A stretch of 64,000 nt of DNA from Chaetomium olivaceum (taxonomy: Eukaryota; Ascomycota; Sordariomycetes; Sordariales; Chaetomiaceae): assembly GCA_039881045.1 (NCBI GenBank), contig JAYWVB010000030.1:310001-374000 (forward strand), read 5' to 3'. Of this stretch, positions 24,401 to 36,756 are shown piece after piece. The notes below the pieces were generated by a model, which made no database searches, had not been told where the DNA came from, and worked only from the letters and a program-made list of their open reading frames with translations. Both the position numbers and the translations under genes were made by a program. Position 1 is the stretch's first letter. Each line of letters opens with the position of its first letter.

Positions 24401-24530
24401 GGTTAGGACATGAAATTAGGGTGAAGAATTTCATGGCGCATCTCCACACTAAACAAGGGGAAGTAACGCCGACAAAGTTGTGCAACGTTGGGAGAATAAC
24501 CTTCGAGAAATATCACCCCGCACGCAACTG
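21494..24530 (-). CDS. Large fungal multi-pass membrane protein, four or more exons, 5' end uncertain
   Basis: Minus strand. Supported exons: about 24400-23871, 23825-21922, 21864-21748 and 21642-21494, with introns 23870-23826, 21921-21865 and 21747-21643 (all GT-AG, phases agree). The last exon was found by phase: it adds a final helix (CAITTIVFVICVSFIGCWY) and ends at TAA 21494. The N-terminal part is extracellular-like, with Cys (NFTWCCLKAFENALDV, CGAEYNGDEQGAP). At least seven hydrophobic segments follow. Upstream, about 24424-24525, the reading GYSPNVAQLCRRYFPLF is coding-like but one base out of frame with the exon below (break near 24400-24413). The start codon could not be placed. 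Function unknown; the length and layout fit a Pezizomycotina-specific membrane family. Confidence 0.72.
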
Positions 24531-25346
24531 ACGGGATTCAGAGGCTCGCGACATTGGAGCGACATTGTTGCGCCAATGAGGGCGCCGCCCTAGTAAAATA
24601 GGCAGGGTGGACTGCAGGCGGCGCAATATTACCGCCAGCTGATGCTGCCACGGCTCTAGGGCCAACAAACCATCGGGCTGGGTTGCAGATGCGGACGTTA
24701 CGCTACTACGAATCCGGATAATGTGCCCCATCGAAGGTGTCGCTTAGGTAAATGTACCCAGCTCCCCGTTACCTTGGCACTCTTGGAGGTACAGTAAAAA
24801 GGCATCTTAATTAACTGATAGTTGCCGTGTTGCAACTTAGCAACTTGCACAAAGAACCGTCAGCAGACGACGGTCACCACATGGAAATGGCTTTGAGTTG
24901 TTAACCCAAGTTGCGTGTCTTCGTTCTCTCCGTTATCATACCGTATGCATGGCATACCGCATATTCTATTTTTGGGTAAGTTCAAAACATCACATAACTG
25001 TCAACTCTACAAGCTAAACACCCCGACTTTGTTCTTTTGATAGGGGCGAGCATCCGTTCTTTCCAACGACGTCCATCGTTACCCGTGACGAGATTAGGAA
25101 GCTGAAAGTTACCTACATTTGATATGCGCCTTCTACATAGAAACACAATGTCCGACATTGCGCACCGAGAGATCCTTCAGAAAGAGACCTAGCTGTTGGG
25201 TATCTCGATTACCATCTGTCTTCAATATAGTTTGTATTGTTTTCCCATTTGTTGCTTTATCGCTATGCACCTATATCCAAACGTCTGGCAATCAAGGCCG
25301 TGCCAAAACACTCCCCGCTATTAACTCCAGAGCTAATCAAAATGCC
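24531..25346. other. Intergenic, no gene seen
   Basis: AT-rich in part. It includes the unplaced promoter (and perhaps a first small exon) of the membrane-protein gene and the 3' flank of the DUF6601-like gene. Confidence 0.45.
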
Positions 25347-26613
25347 CTAAACTCGGCTAGCCTTGGTCGTGCCGTGGCCCTCTTCTTGCGTCTCCTTCTT
25401 CGAGCCCCAGGTCCTCCCCAGCCTTCTTGCTCTCCTAGCCTCGAACCTTCTGGTCCGCAGCATGTTATATATTAAAGTCATCGCAAAGACGACCATGAAG
25501 GCGACAACAGCCCCCATCGGACCAAGAATGGAAAACACGGCGAAACCGTAGCTGGCCGCTTGGAATGTGTCGTCATCGGCTAGCTTGGTGGTCCCTAATC
25601 CAACTTGCATGGCTGACAGGATCAGGAGAATATATGCCGTGCCGGCGATGATCAGCGCCGAGCTGTAGCGGTAGAAGCTCCCGAAGCTGGTCCACGTCGC
25701 CAAGTACCCCCGTGAAAAGGGCCCCCTCACACCACCTCGATCAAGTTGAGCCTATTCAGCCTCAGCTCCCCATAGATGAACCGCTCCGCCACCTCGCTCC
25801 ACATATTCTCCTGGCTCTTATGCAGGACCTCGCGCACGAACTTGCGCCAGCACGACCATGTGACCTCCCTCGGGATTAATCCCTTCTCGACCGCGATCCG
25901 GAAATCGCTCTCGTGGGCGATCAAAGCCACGTAGCTCAACAAGAATCCCATCGCACACTGTCGCAGGCGCCGTCTGTCGCACAGTGGTCCCATGTCGCCG
26001 CCGCCGCCGCTACTTTCTTGCGGTGAGCACAGGGCGCCCGTTTCGGAAAGCTCACGCTCCAGGGTCGCCTCCGCTTGTTTGACTGCTGCTGTTGTTTCTG
26101 GCCCGCGATTCGGATGATGATGGTGATGGCACCGGCAGGTGAGATGGCCCTTCCAAAAGTCGGGATTCATCAGGTAGCGCGGCAGTGGTTTGACAAAGAT
26201 GCGCCCGCCGCCCCAGACGAGATGGAGGTCAATTCGTTCGCTGACGAAAAGCTCGCGGCCGAGTAATAGTTGGTGGTGCAGGGGCGTGGGGGTACTGGTC
26301 GGCCAGCGAGCCATAGAAAACGCATTCGCCGATGCAACCGCTTCGGTTCCAGCTCCTGCGTTATCAGCTCTAAGGGCGGAGTGCCGCGCGGTGCGTGCAG
26401 GTCATCGTCGACGCGGTATGAGGCTGGGAACTGGTCCCAGAGCACTTTTTCAGGAGGTGTATCATCTGCTAACTGGCCGCTTGGTTTTGTTTCGAGCAGG
26501 GTGGTGCTGGTGAAAGGTACAGACTGAATGAAGCATGGTGAGCATCAGGAAGGTTGACCGACTTTGATGGAATGAATTGGAGAGCAACTCACGGCATCGT
26601 GGATTTCGGCCAT
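25347..26613 (-). pseudogene. DUF6601-like membrane protein, two frame breaks
   Basis: Minus strand. Exon 1 is short (26613-26593, MAEIHDA); intron GTGAGT..TTCAG (26592-26524, 69 bp); exon 2 runs to 25347. The order fits fungal DUF6601 proteins: PPLELITQELEPKRL, a core with LHHQLLLGRELFVSERIDLHLVW in the next frame, the RFIYGELRLNRLN motif, then two C-terminal helices with LILSAMQVGLGT and YGFAVFSILGPMGAVV. The frame changes by one base near 26280-26285 (in a C run) and again near 25727-25731 (TGA, then GGGGGCCC). Both shifts are repaired by a single added base, so they are either sequence errors or two recent deletions. The role of the family is not known. Confidence 0.68.
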
Positions 26614-27226
26614 TTCGGCCCAAATTGTTCTATTGGTGGTGATGCAGTCCAGTGTTTTCTTATTTGGACCAAAGCAGTCGTGTGACAGTGACGCTGGTTT
26701 CGGTCGTAATTTGAGAACCAAGCCAGAGGGCGCTTGGGAAATAATTTTAAGCTGCGGCTCTATTAGCCCTGTCAGCAAGGGGGGGTTGCATCCATGCATG
26801 CAGCTTACCACAAACAGTAGTAAAATGTGAGACGATCTGCATGGCTGGCTCGTCTCGCCTCTGCAGTCATGCTGTCTGACCTCCCCCGTGCCACGCCCGC
26901 AGTCCATCCCGAATTCTCAGCCCCAGGCAGCACGGTTTTCTCTTTTGCGACTGGCTGACAAAGCGCCACCCCCTCGATAATGATTTGGGTTGCATGCAAC
27001 GGGATGAACGGAGCCTTGCGAACTGACTACTATCGTGTTGGGCACATGTCTGGGGTTATCGGGCCTCGACCGAAAGGTCATTATGTTTCACCCTCCCCGC
27101 TCCTATTCAGCGAGGGGCTTCTACTGTATACAAAAAATATCTCGGTAAAGCGGCCGTCAAGCGCTCTCCCGGAACGGCCTTACCTCGTCCTGCAACATCA
27201 TACAAGGCTGTTACGAAGGACCCAAG
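26614..27226. other. Divergent intergenic region upstream of the first NLR
   Basis: About 610 bp between the DUF6601-like gene (minus) and the lipase-NACHT-ankyrin gene (plus). No supported gene. Confidence 0.5.
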
Positions 27227-30200
27227 ATGGCGACGAATGGCGCTCAGGCCAAGGTGGCGACAATCGGCGCTCAGGGGTTAGAAATTGTGGCTCCAAGCAA
27301 CTACGCAGAAAAGCAGGGAACCGTCGAGATAGACATCATTGCGGTGCCCGGTCTCGGTGCGGACCCTTCCAGGAGCTTCGGCTCCGAGAAAAAGGACGGC
27401 TTTAACTGGCTATCGGATGAGCATGAAGGCATCCGCTCCGATATCCCCAAGTCGCGGGTCTTGCTTTACCATTACGACTCACGTTGGCTTGGTGCCCAGG
27501 CTAAGGAGCAGACCATCTACAATGTCGCCATTCTGCTGCTCGAGAGTATTGTCGAGAAACGAAAGGGCAAAGACGAGGTTGCCCGTCCCCTCGTCTTCCT
27601 CGCCCACAGCATGGGCGGCCTCGTCGTTGCGAAGGCACTTGCCTTGGCCGCGCAGCAGCGCGACAAGCTCGAATATATGCGCGTCATCGAATGCTTCGCC
27701 GGCTGCATATTCTTCGGAACCCCTTTCGGCGGCTCTTCCGCCCAGGCCAAGGCATACCTCCTCGCGACCTTCCTGGCGAAGGTCAACAGCGCAGTGCCGA
27801 ACCAGATGCTGCAGCTCCTCGACCGCGACCGCGACTCCTTGGAGGAGCTCCGGCGAGATTTCATCAACGTAGCCAACAAAGAGCCCAAGACCAAGCTCGT
27901 GTGTTTCTACGAGCTCGAGGCCACCAACTATCTAGAAGAAAAGGTGTCGACCTGGGTGGGCAAAAACCACTTCAAGCTTGGGCCGAAAGAAATCGTCGTC
28001 ACCAAAGAGTCAGCCACACTGAACGGCGCTGCCGACAGGGGCATGCCCTGCAACCACCGGCAGCTGAACCGCTTCGACAACCCCAAGGATGGCCGCTACG
28101 AGATTGTACGCCATCACCTCAAGGACATGGTCAAAGACGCGCACAAGATTGTGCGGACTAGGCTCAAGCGTCGCGCCTTTCGGCCGTCGACGACGCCACG
28201 TTTGCCCGCATCTCCCAGAGCCTGAATCTAGTCCCGTTCCAACGCCAGCTGCAGAGCGTCAAGGCGCTGAGCGGCGACTCCGGCTGGATCCTCAAAGAAG
28301 AGAAGTACTGGGCTGGTCCACGCAGGCCAGCGACGGCAGCCAACCACCAGACACGCCATGCTTGTGGGTCTCCGGCAACGAAGGGTTGGGCAAGGCCAAG
28401 GCGGCCGCGGCCGTGATCCAGGAGCTTCAGAAGCGGGAGGCCGAGAGCGACGTGGCGGGCGCGCGGAACGTCATGGTGGCCTACTTCTTTTGTGACCCTA
28501 CCCCCGACTGCAGCAAGGCCGAGAACGTGCTCAAATCGCTCATGTGGCAGCTCGTTCTCGGACGGAGGTCGCTTGCGCAGTACGTCCGGTCGTTTGCGGC
28601 TCAAGACTCCAAGCTCCTCAAAGGCAGCGGCCAGGGTGCCGAGGAGCTTTTCGGCATATCGAGGTTGTGGAAGGGGTTGACTGACATGCTTCGTGATCCC
28701 ACGGTACATGAGGTATACTTTGTGGTTAATAACCTGCACCATCTCTCCCCGGAGCATGGCAGCACCCACGAACTCCTACGCAACCTTTCGGAGACTCTGG
28801 CGACGTCGGAGGGAGCGGATGACCCAATCCGGGAAAAGGTGCGCTGGATGTTCCTCAGCAGGAACCGCGAACACCTAAAGGGCCCTCTGGTGGCCAACGG
28901 CGCCCCGACGCTATGGATCGACCTGAATGACTCGTCTATGAGCGCCGTCCTCCGCGAGCAGACACGATCCTTCACGCGTGGCAGGGTCCGAGAGCTCGCC
29001 GAGAGCAAAGGATACAGCCTGGCGTTGCAGTACTTTGTTTTCAGCAGTCTCGAAAAGAGGTCCGAGAGTAACAGCATATGGGTAGAGGTGGTATGCCTTC
29101 TATTGCAGGGTATCCCGCCTGATTTCAGCGTGGTGCGCAAGCTGTTGGAATCTCTGCCCCAGGACCCTATGGTTCTGATCAACCGCACGTGGGCTCAAGA
29201 ACTGAAAGAAGACAAGAAAGACATCGAGACTACCAAGGAAATTCTTCGCACCCTTGCCATCACCTTCGAACAACCGACCACATACGAGCTTTCCGTGCTC
29301 GCCGGGCTGGACCTCGATCCAGACGATGGCGAGTTCGGCGACAAGGTTATGGCCAAGATCCGCGCCTGTGGCCCCCTCCTCCGAACCTACGATACCGAGA
29401 GTTGGGAAGAGAGCGGCTATCAGTTTTCGACCAGAGTCGCCTTCATCCACCCCATGGCCAGAAATGCTCTACTCACCCATGAGATGAAGAAGCTGATCGG
29501 TCTGGCCGGTGACGACGAGGCTAGCGAGACCGAGGTCCACTGGCAGCACGGCATCATCGGCCTCCGGTGCTTCACATATATGCTCGGCAGGCTCGGGATG
29601 CCGGGAGACGACTTGAGTCTCACGCTCCAGAGAACAGCGCTATCAGCTGAGGACCAGGCAGACGCCGAGATCAACGAGCTTTTCCCGGATGAGGAGGATA
29701 ATGAATCTACTGCAGGAGATGATAGTGAGGAGTTGGATGCCCTCGCGTACCCCCTCAAGTATTGGTTACAGCACGGCTACCAAGCCACGCCAGACTTTGT
29801 CGAGACCCTCGACACCAACCACGGATTCTGGTCTCTCAACTCTGCCGTCCGTCAGAAATGGTGGAGTGAATACGCGAGGAAAGAGGATTATGAAAACCAC
29901 AAGGACATGACAGCTCTCCACGTCGCCGCTTATTTCGGGTTGCTTCCTCTCGTCAACTCGCTTCTCAGGAGCGGACACGCCCACGAGATCCGTGCCCACG
30001 ATACATGGGCGAACCAGCCACTTCACTGGGCCGCTGATCGGGGCCACGTCCAAGTTTGCGAAAGGCTGCTGCAAGAGGGGGCCGACATTGACGACGGCAT
30101 CGCTACTGGCGAGTGGACGCCGCTGCACATGGCTGCCTCCTCCGGGCAAGCCGACGTCATAACCCACCTTCTAGATAACACCGGCCGTCGCCGCCCAGCA

Positions 30201-33165
30201 CAGATCAACGCGATTGCAAAGGAGGTAGGCACGCCGTTGACGTTGGCTATCCTGGGTCGTCAGTTCAAGGCCGCAGAGACATTGCTGGCATACGGTGCCG
30301 ACGCCACGCTGGCAGCAGCTGACTCGGAACCACCCGTTGCCGCCGCCGCTCTCCGCGGTGCTGAGAATCTGCTTGGCAAGCTCTTGGAGGCCGGCGGTGG
30401 CGCGAACCTTGCCTCGCACGAGTATGGGACCGCTCTGGCAGCTGCGGCCTCGGCGGGGAATCCCAATATTGTCCAGACCTTGCTCTCGCTTGATCGGGAC
30501 CCCGCTTCGCATCAGCGCGCCCTAGAGGAGGCAGCGTCTGCCGGGTTCCATAGCGTCGTCACCACCATTCTTCGCAGTTCCGGGGGCCTGCCGTGTGACA
30601 GGGCACTTGAGCTAGCTGCCTACTCGGGGCACGACAACGTTGTGACTGAGCTCTGGAGCTACCACCAGTACTACAACGTAATCCGTCCGCAGGCTGTCAA
30701 CAACGCACTGTACATGGCCACCGACATGCAACGGGAAGCAACTGTCGACTTCCTCACACGGTCCTGCGGGCCGACCCCAACGCAACCGGACAAGAGTACG
30801 GCAACGCCCTGACGGCTTCCGCCTTCGACGGCACCATCTCTATTCTCCAGATGCTCTTAGAACGGGGGGCTAGGGTGGACGCACCCGAAGGGTACCCCCT
30901 GCAGGCCGCCGCGCTGAACGGGCATGCCGAGATCGTGACGCTCCTGTTGGACCACGGGGCCCACCCCAACGCTTTTAGTCCGCACATCCAAGGGGGATCT
31001 GCCCTACAAGCCGCCTGTACTGCGGGGAACACCGAGGTGGCCAAGATCCTCCTCGCCCGCGGCGCAGACCCCGGGTACGGCGCCGGCGACTTCACCAACC
31101 CCCTGACCGCGGCAACTAGCAACGGCTACGGCGACGCCGTCGAGCTCCTCCTCCGCCATGGCGCCGACCCCAACGCTCCCGGCGGGACCGATGGCACCTA
31201 CCCGCTCATCAACGCGGCCTGCACCCTCCCCGCCAAGCACCTCGAACTGCTCATCCGGCACGGCGCGCACGTCGACCAGCGTGATCCCGACGAGGATACC
31301 GCCCTGATCATGTCAGCCCTCGTCGGCGACGACGCCTGCGTCGAGACCCTGCTCAACCACGGCGCGCAGGTCAACCTCGGCGGCAAGCACCACGGCACCC
31401 CTCTCCACGCCGCCGCCTCCAACGGGCACGCCGACACCTGCCGCCTGCTCCTCCGCCGTGGCGCCGACCCCCGTCTCCGCGGCGGGCCGTACCACACGGT
31501 GATCCAAGCCGCCGCGGCTTCCGGCAACGCAGACACCGTCAAAGCCATCCTCACCGCGCGCGGCGGTAACCGCCTCGACGAGATCAACGCCCAGGGCGGG
31601 TTGCACACCACCGCCCTCCACGCGGCCGCCGCCCAGCACGATGACAGCTGCCTGCGCCAGCTGCTCGCGCTGGACCCGGACCTCAACGTCATCGCCCACC
31701 CACCACCCCCCGATATCACTACCAACCCTGGCACCAACACCAGCACCGACAAGAACAGCCAGGGGACAGGCACACCCCTCCAAACAGCCGCGCTCGCCGG
31801 GTGTGACCGCAACGCGCGCCTGCTGCTGGAAGCCGGCGCGGACCCGAACATTGTGGCGGGGAAGCATGGCACAGCGTTGCAGGCGGCTGCGCTGAAGGGC
31901 AGCAAGGAGTTGTGTGAGTTGTTGATTGAGAAGGGCGCGAGTGTGGATGGTGGAGTTGGTGAGGAGGAGGGCGGCGCTAGGGAGGGGGTGAGGAAGTTCT
32001 GGGGGGCCGGTGCTAGTAAGGCGAAGGGTGAGGTCAAGTGGAAGGGCGAGGGGAAGTATGGGCATCCGTTGGTGGCGGCTGTTGCGAGGTTTGATGATGA
32101 TTATGGGGAGCGGGGTGAGGTGTTGGAGCTGTTTCTGGGGCTGGAGAAGAAGATCCCGGCAGAGGTGTATAGGGCTGCGCTGGAGCGGGCGTGGCAGCTG
32201 CGGGATAAGGATGTGTTTAAGCAGGTGCTGGAGGCTGTGAAGGGGGTTGCTGCCAAGGATGGGAAGTGGTTTCCTAGTGTTAAGGGGGTTCTCGCGCAGT
32301 TCAAGAAGATGCGGAGGGACCGAGCATCATCAGCGATGTGAACAGCGACTTTGGGGATGATGTTACGTATGAACGGCAGGATATTGACAGCGAGGACGAC
32401 GGCAATGAGGAAGAGGCGGAGGCGCAGGGGAGTCAGGAAGAGCAGACGCAACAGACCTCATCGCGTTCCCTGGGCGGCGGTGCCGAGAGATCTGGCGATG
32501 CTCAGCAATACCAACAGGGTGGCGGAACAGGCTTGCCGTACCGTTCGGCACCTACTACTCGTGGGGGCGGCGGGGAGCAGGGCTGGCAGCAGCCGGGACA
32601 ATCGTTCGCCAACACGGGATCCGGTTCTTGGGGCGGTAATGGCGATGGCGGACAGATGAACAGCACCGGAAGTAGGGGTTTCGATGCCGGCGCTGGTAAG
32701 ATAACCGCCCCAGCCCCTACCATTTTGATGATGCTAATCGCATATACAGGTGATGTCACAGCAACAGAGGGTGGGTACAACTCTTACAACACTCCGACTT
32801 ACAACACTGCGCCTGCTCCTCCGGCTGGGGCACAATACGTAGACCAAAGCCGAGGTTTTGGATTAGGTGAAGGCGAGAATACCTTTCAAGACGGAGGCGC
32901 GGCGCACGACGATGGACAGTATGGCGCCAGAAGTGTACCCCAGTACCAGCAGGCAGAAGGCCAGGAATACGAGGAGGAGCCCACATATCGGGATCTGACC
33001 CAAGAGCAACAATATGGCAATGACGAGGCCGTTAACGAGGAGGACGACGGTGGAAACGGGTATGGCGGGGAATATGGGGAAGAGGGCGTTGAGAGAGAGG
33101 GCGGGGAGGAAGAACAGAAGGAGGAAAACAACGAGGAAGAAAACTATGAAGAGGAAGAAGAGTAG
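27227..33165 (+). CDS. STAND/NLR protein: SesB-like hydrolase - NACHT-like - ankyrin repeats - acidic tail (four frame breaks)
   Basis: ATG 27227. Residues 35-300 are an alpha/beta-hydrolase of the SesB type: IIAVPGLGADP, catalytic serine motif AHSMGG (Ser128) and FGTPFGG. The middle has the linker-NTPase pattern LWVSGNEGLGKAKAAAAV (about 28365-28415) and VYFVVNNLHHLSPE, i.e. degenerate Walker A (GKA instead of GKS/T) and Walker B, then a helical region. From about 29908 to 31960 there are at least 12 ankyrin repeats (e.g. TPLHMAASSGQADVITHLL). After it comes a Gln/Gly/Glu-rich tail with an in-frame 54-bp intron (32696-32749) and stop at 33163. One-base losses near 28170, 28312, 30764 and 32322 divide the frame; each joins coherent domains, so one gene of about 1,950 residues is implied. 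Such proteins act in fungal non-self recognition and regulated cell death. If the breaks are real this is a pseudogene. Confidence 0.85.
32696..32749 (+). other. 54-bp intron in the acidic tail of the first NLR
   Basis: GTAAGA..ATACAG with a branch-like GCTAATC. Its length is a multiple of three and it has no stop, so retention would add 18 hydrophobic residues. Confidence 0.65.
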
Positions 33166-33815
33166 CAAGATGTTGGGCGAAGGTGATCGCCGTCGGCAAA
33201 CATAGGTACCAGGTACTGTCGCAGATCCCAAAACAAGAACCGGCTCCGTTGAGGAACATGTCGGTGGTACACATACCATCACCCTACAACACATACTGAG
33301 TCTTTATGCTAGTGTACAGACATACCTATTCACGGCAGAAAACTTGAGAATGGCGGATGTGAGACTGCCAAGTGAGTGTGGAGTTACACAGTAGATGCAA
33401 AGTCTTGTTGGAATACAGGTAGGTGTCTTGGCCGGGGCTCCCGAATTCCGATTCCTTTGACTGGCGAGCCCAGGTTGCCAGGTCGTTTCAATATACCGCG
33501 CTCTTAACTACCTACTTGCTCATTTCCAACTTCCTCCCATTTTTGTTTTAGAGCCCAGTTATAATGAGGTTACGTTTGAAATCCATCAAGACAACTCATT
33601 TTATTCCACAGTGGCTGCACAATGTAACTTCGATTGTCTTCTATGTTCCCGAGCTGCATGCAACCTGTAAGGGGGGGATCTTGTGAGGCTTAGGGGGGCT
33701 GAGCGCGCTGGCTAATTAAGACGATCCAAACTCGTCCACCAATATAAGCTGAACAGACCAGGGCCTGGCCCAGTGCCTACTTCAACCTTTCTTCCCACTT
33801 TCCGGGAAACAGCCC
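33166..33815. other. Intergenic between NLR 1 and NLR 2
   Basis: 650 bp, AT-richer than the genes. Probably terminator of NLR 1 and promoter of NLR 2. No gene seen. Confidence 0.5.
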
Positions 33816-36756
33816 ATGATCCCGATGGCCGAACTACTCGGTGCTGTTGCGGCCGCCGCGCAGCTCGCGCAGCTTAGCGCTCAAATCCTGTCATCCGGTT
33901 ACGCTTTCCTCTCTAAAGCCGCAAAGACCCCTATCGAGGTGCGTCAACTACTCAGTGAGGCAGCTGCCCTCGATTGCGTACTTGGCCGCCTACAAAACTT
34001 ACCATACTCGTCGACATCTGCCACCTCTACCATCACCGACGATCCCGTCGCCGCGCTCCACAAATTGGGCATTTTCAAGGAATGCACTGACCTTCTTATC
34101 ACTGTTCAAAAAGCCCTTGATTCCTTCATCGAGGTTGATCGTCAAAGAGTTGCTAATCTAGCCAAGAGGCTTGCCTGGCCTCTGAGAGAGAAAGAAATCG
34201 CCGACGCGCTTCAGCGATTATCTCGCCTTCGAGGAATTATTTCGACAGCCATCGAAGCAAGCTCCGCGTATGTTATGTCTGGAAATGGACAGTTCAATTA
34301 ACATCGTGCTGACTTCTTCATCACATGAATTAACAGTCGAGCACTCTCCCGTATCGAAACCGCGCAGACGAAGTTGCTTGATGTAGTCACAGGTCTGAGA
34401 AGCGACTTGTCTTTTCACAGAGATCGTGAAAGCCTCAAAGACATCTCAACATGGCTCTGCCCGTCCTCAGAACGAGACAAAACTTTGCAACGACATCTAG
34501 CTCTACGGCTCCCTGGATCTGGCAATTGGTTTCTCGATTCTGAGGAATATGCTTCCTGGAAACAAGATCCTGATAATCGCCTCATTTGGGTCAATGGGCT
34601 CCGTATGTCACACATCCAAATTCCACTTCCGTTACTAATAAGCGGACACTGACCTGTTTGTTTCTCAGCTGGTGGAGGAAAATCAGTCTTGTTGTAAGTC
34701 AGGAGAACTAAGCACCTTAACGGTTCATATTGCCAGAGACATCTAACCGGTGGCTTTAAGTTCCGGCATCATCCAAAATCTCCAGTCTACAAACACAGCA
34801 AAGCTGCCAGGCGAGGTTATTCTCTACTACTTTTGCACGCCTGACTCGGAGACATACAAGGAGAGCCCGACGGTGCAGTTTCTCTCAGACCTCGCCTCCC
34901 AATTCGTTGCTTCTTCCGAGGCATGCTATCACCTTGCCCTTCAGATGTGGAAACGTAAAGCGGGATCCCCGTTGGACTCGTCTGAGTATCTCCCTCTACT
35001 CAACTCGTTTATCCCCCAATTCAGCCGGATTTATCTTCTAGTCGACGCCCTCGATGAGACTGGTTGGCAAGATTCTCAGGAGACCAAGACCTTCCTCGAA
35101 ACCCTGACTCACCTTACGGGTGGTGATAAGCCTTTGGATAAGTCACTTGAGGGATCTGAGTCGAGCATAAAGAGCACGTGGAAAGTTCTTCTTGCCAGTC
35201 GTATGCACACTCTTATCAGTCGCTGGACCGGATCCTGGCGCCGAGGGCCAGCACTGGCAGTATCTATAGATACATACGCTAAACCGGACCTGGAAAAGTT
35301 TGTATCAGTTGAGCTTTCCCGTCGCCTTAAAGCCGGGAAGCTACGGCTTCGAAACTTGGCGCTGGAACAGGAAATAGTCACCGAGATAACCCGACACGCG
35401 GGAACGTAAGTCTCAACCAGGACCTCCATCACTTCTTCTCCACCGTGAGACCTCCGAGTTGAAGCTAAACATAACACTGGTTTGTCAAGATTCCTTCACG
35501 CCACCCTCCAACTGGACTCCATCACAGACACCAGGTCTGACAAGGAAGTCCAAACTGCCCTCCGAAACCTGACAAGTGGTTTAGACATGACGTATGAACA
35601 GATTCTCTCCACGGCTGCCCGAAGATACTCCAAGAGGGTGGAAGAGATGAAAGAAATTCTCGAGTTGCTCGTGGTGGTTAATACTATGTCTTGTTCCGCC
35701 ATTGCCGAACAACTCTCCATCACCCCCGGGGATACCCCCTGGACTTCGACAGCGTCGTCACCGAGCCCGAAGAGATAATCATTCCCTTGAGTTCAACTGA
35801 TTTACATAAATAGATCAGCGCTAGACGGGCAATCATACGTTAAGCTCTCCCATTTCACGGTAAAAGAGTTCCTCACCTCCGACGCGATACTAACCAAGGG
35901 CGACGCCGCGCAATTCCACGTCAACTGGGAAGATGCGCATACTCGAATCCTCAGCAAATATCTACAATACTTGTCGTTTTCCGATTTCGACAACAGCATC
36001 GGGCCAGCCACGGCGATGCGTAAATACGACCTTCTATGCCACGCCGCTCATGCATGGCCACATCATCTCCGCTTCAGCAGAGTCTGGGAGCGATCTCCCT
36101 CCTATTTCCAGGAACAAATCCTCCCGTATCTGGACTGGTTCGTGGCCGGAGACGCAAACAACCGTCGCTTCCAGTTCTGGTCCTTACTTCAAACCCCGTC
36201 TGACAACCACCTTGGAGACCATACCGCGTACCCACATTCTTCGCATCCTTTAGCCTTCTCCATCGCCTATGGGCTCGACTGTCTCGTAGATATTCTCCTC
36301 CCCCGGTTCGCCACTAGAAACCTAAACGCCAACTTCGCAGACGGCCACACCTGCCTGACCACAGCGGCGAGTCGGAACCAACTCAACCTCGCTAAGCGTA
36401 TCCTCGACGCCGGTGCGAACGTCGATATCCCAACGACCGACCGAAAACTCACCCCCCTTCACATCGCCGCCGAGGGGGCCTTTGAGGAGATGGTTAATCT
36501 ACTTCTCAACGCGGGTGCTTCACCTCACGCACGGAGTACGTCAGGTAGCACCCCGTTTTACCGCGCCGCCCGCGGAGGATCGTCGCAGATTCTCCGCCAA
36601 CTGCATGCCGCCGGGAGTGAAGTCGATGCCCTCACGTGGGATGGCTGGACACCGCTTATGGAGGCGGTTGAGGTGGGCAACGAAGAGGCGGTAGAGTTGT
36701 TGCTTGGCTGGGGAGCTCATCCGAAGCCTGTGGAAGAGTTCCTTTGGGATAATTAA
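33816..36756 (+). CDS. STAND/NLR protein: HeLo-like helical domain - NACHT - ankyrin repeats
   Basis: Starts at ATG 33816 or 33825 (MAELLGAVAAAAQLAQL). The first 150 residues are helical and of the fungal STAND N-terminal (HeLo-like) type, thought to become membrane-active. Exons: 33816-34267, 34337-34602, 34669-34693, 34761-35405, 35490 to about 35735, about 35815-36756; all named introns are GT-AG. The 25-nt exon 34669-34693 carries the P-loop (LPGGGKSVLF). Walker B is IYLLVDALDETGW, and LLASRMH is sensor-like. Three to four ankyrin repeats end the protein (TPLHIAAEGAFEEMVNLLL). A one-base loss near 35738 (in CCCCC) shifts from SITPGDTP to LDFDSVVTEPEEI; the junction to YVKLSHFTVKEFL is unresolved. 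It follows NLR 1 directly on the same strand. Confidence 0.82.
34669..34693 (+). other. Micro-exon encoding the Walker A motif of NLR 2
   Basis: Flanked by GTTTCTCAG and GTAAGTCAG. With one base from the left exon it reads PGGGKSVL. Skipping it would delete the ATP-binding loop and shift the frame. Confidence 0.8.

Noticed and set aside
35735..35815. A 60-bp intron GTCGTC..AATAG in NLR 2
   Set aside because: It would join phases but would remove the coding-like stretch LDFDSVVTEPEEI. A one-base loss explains that stretch better, though the next junction stays unresolved.
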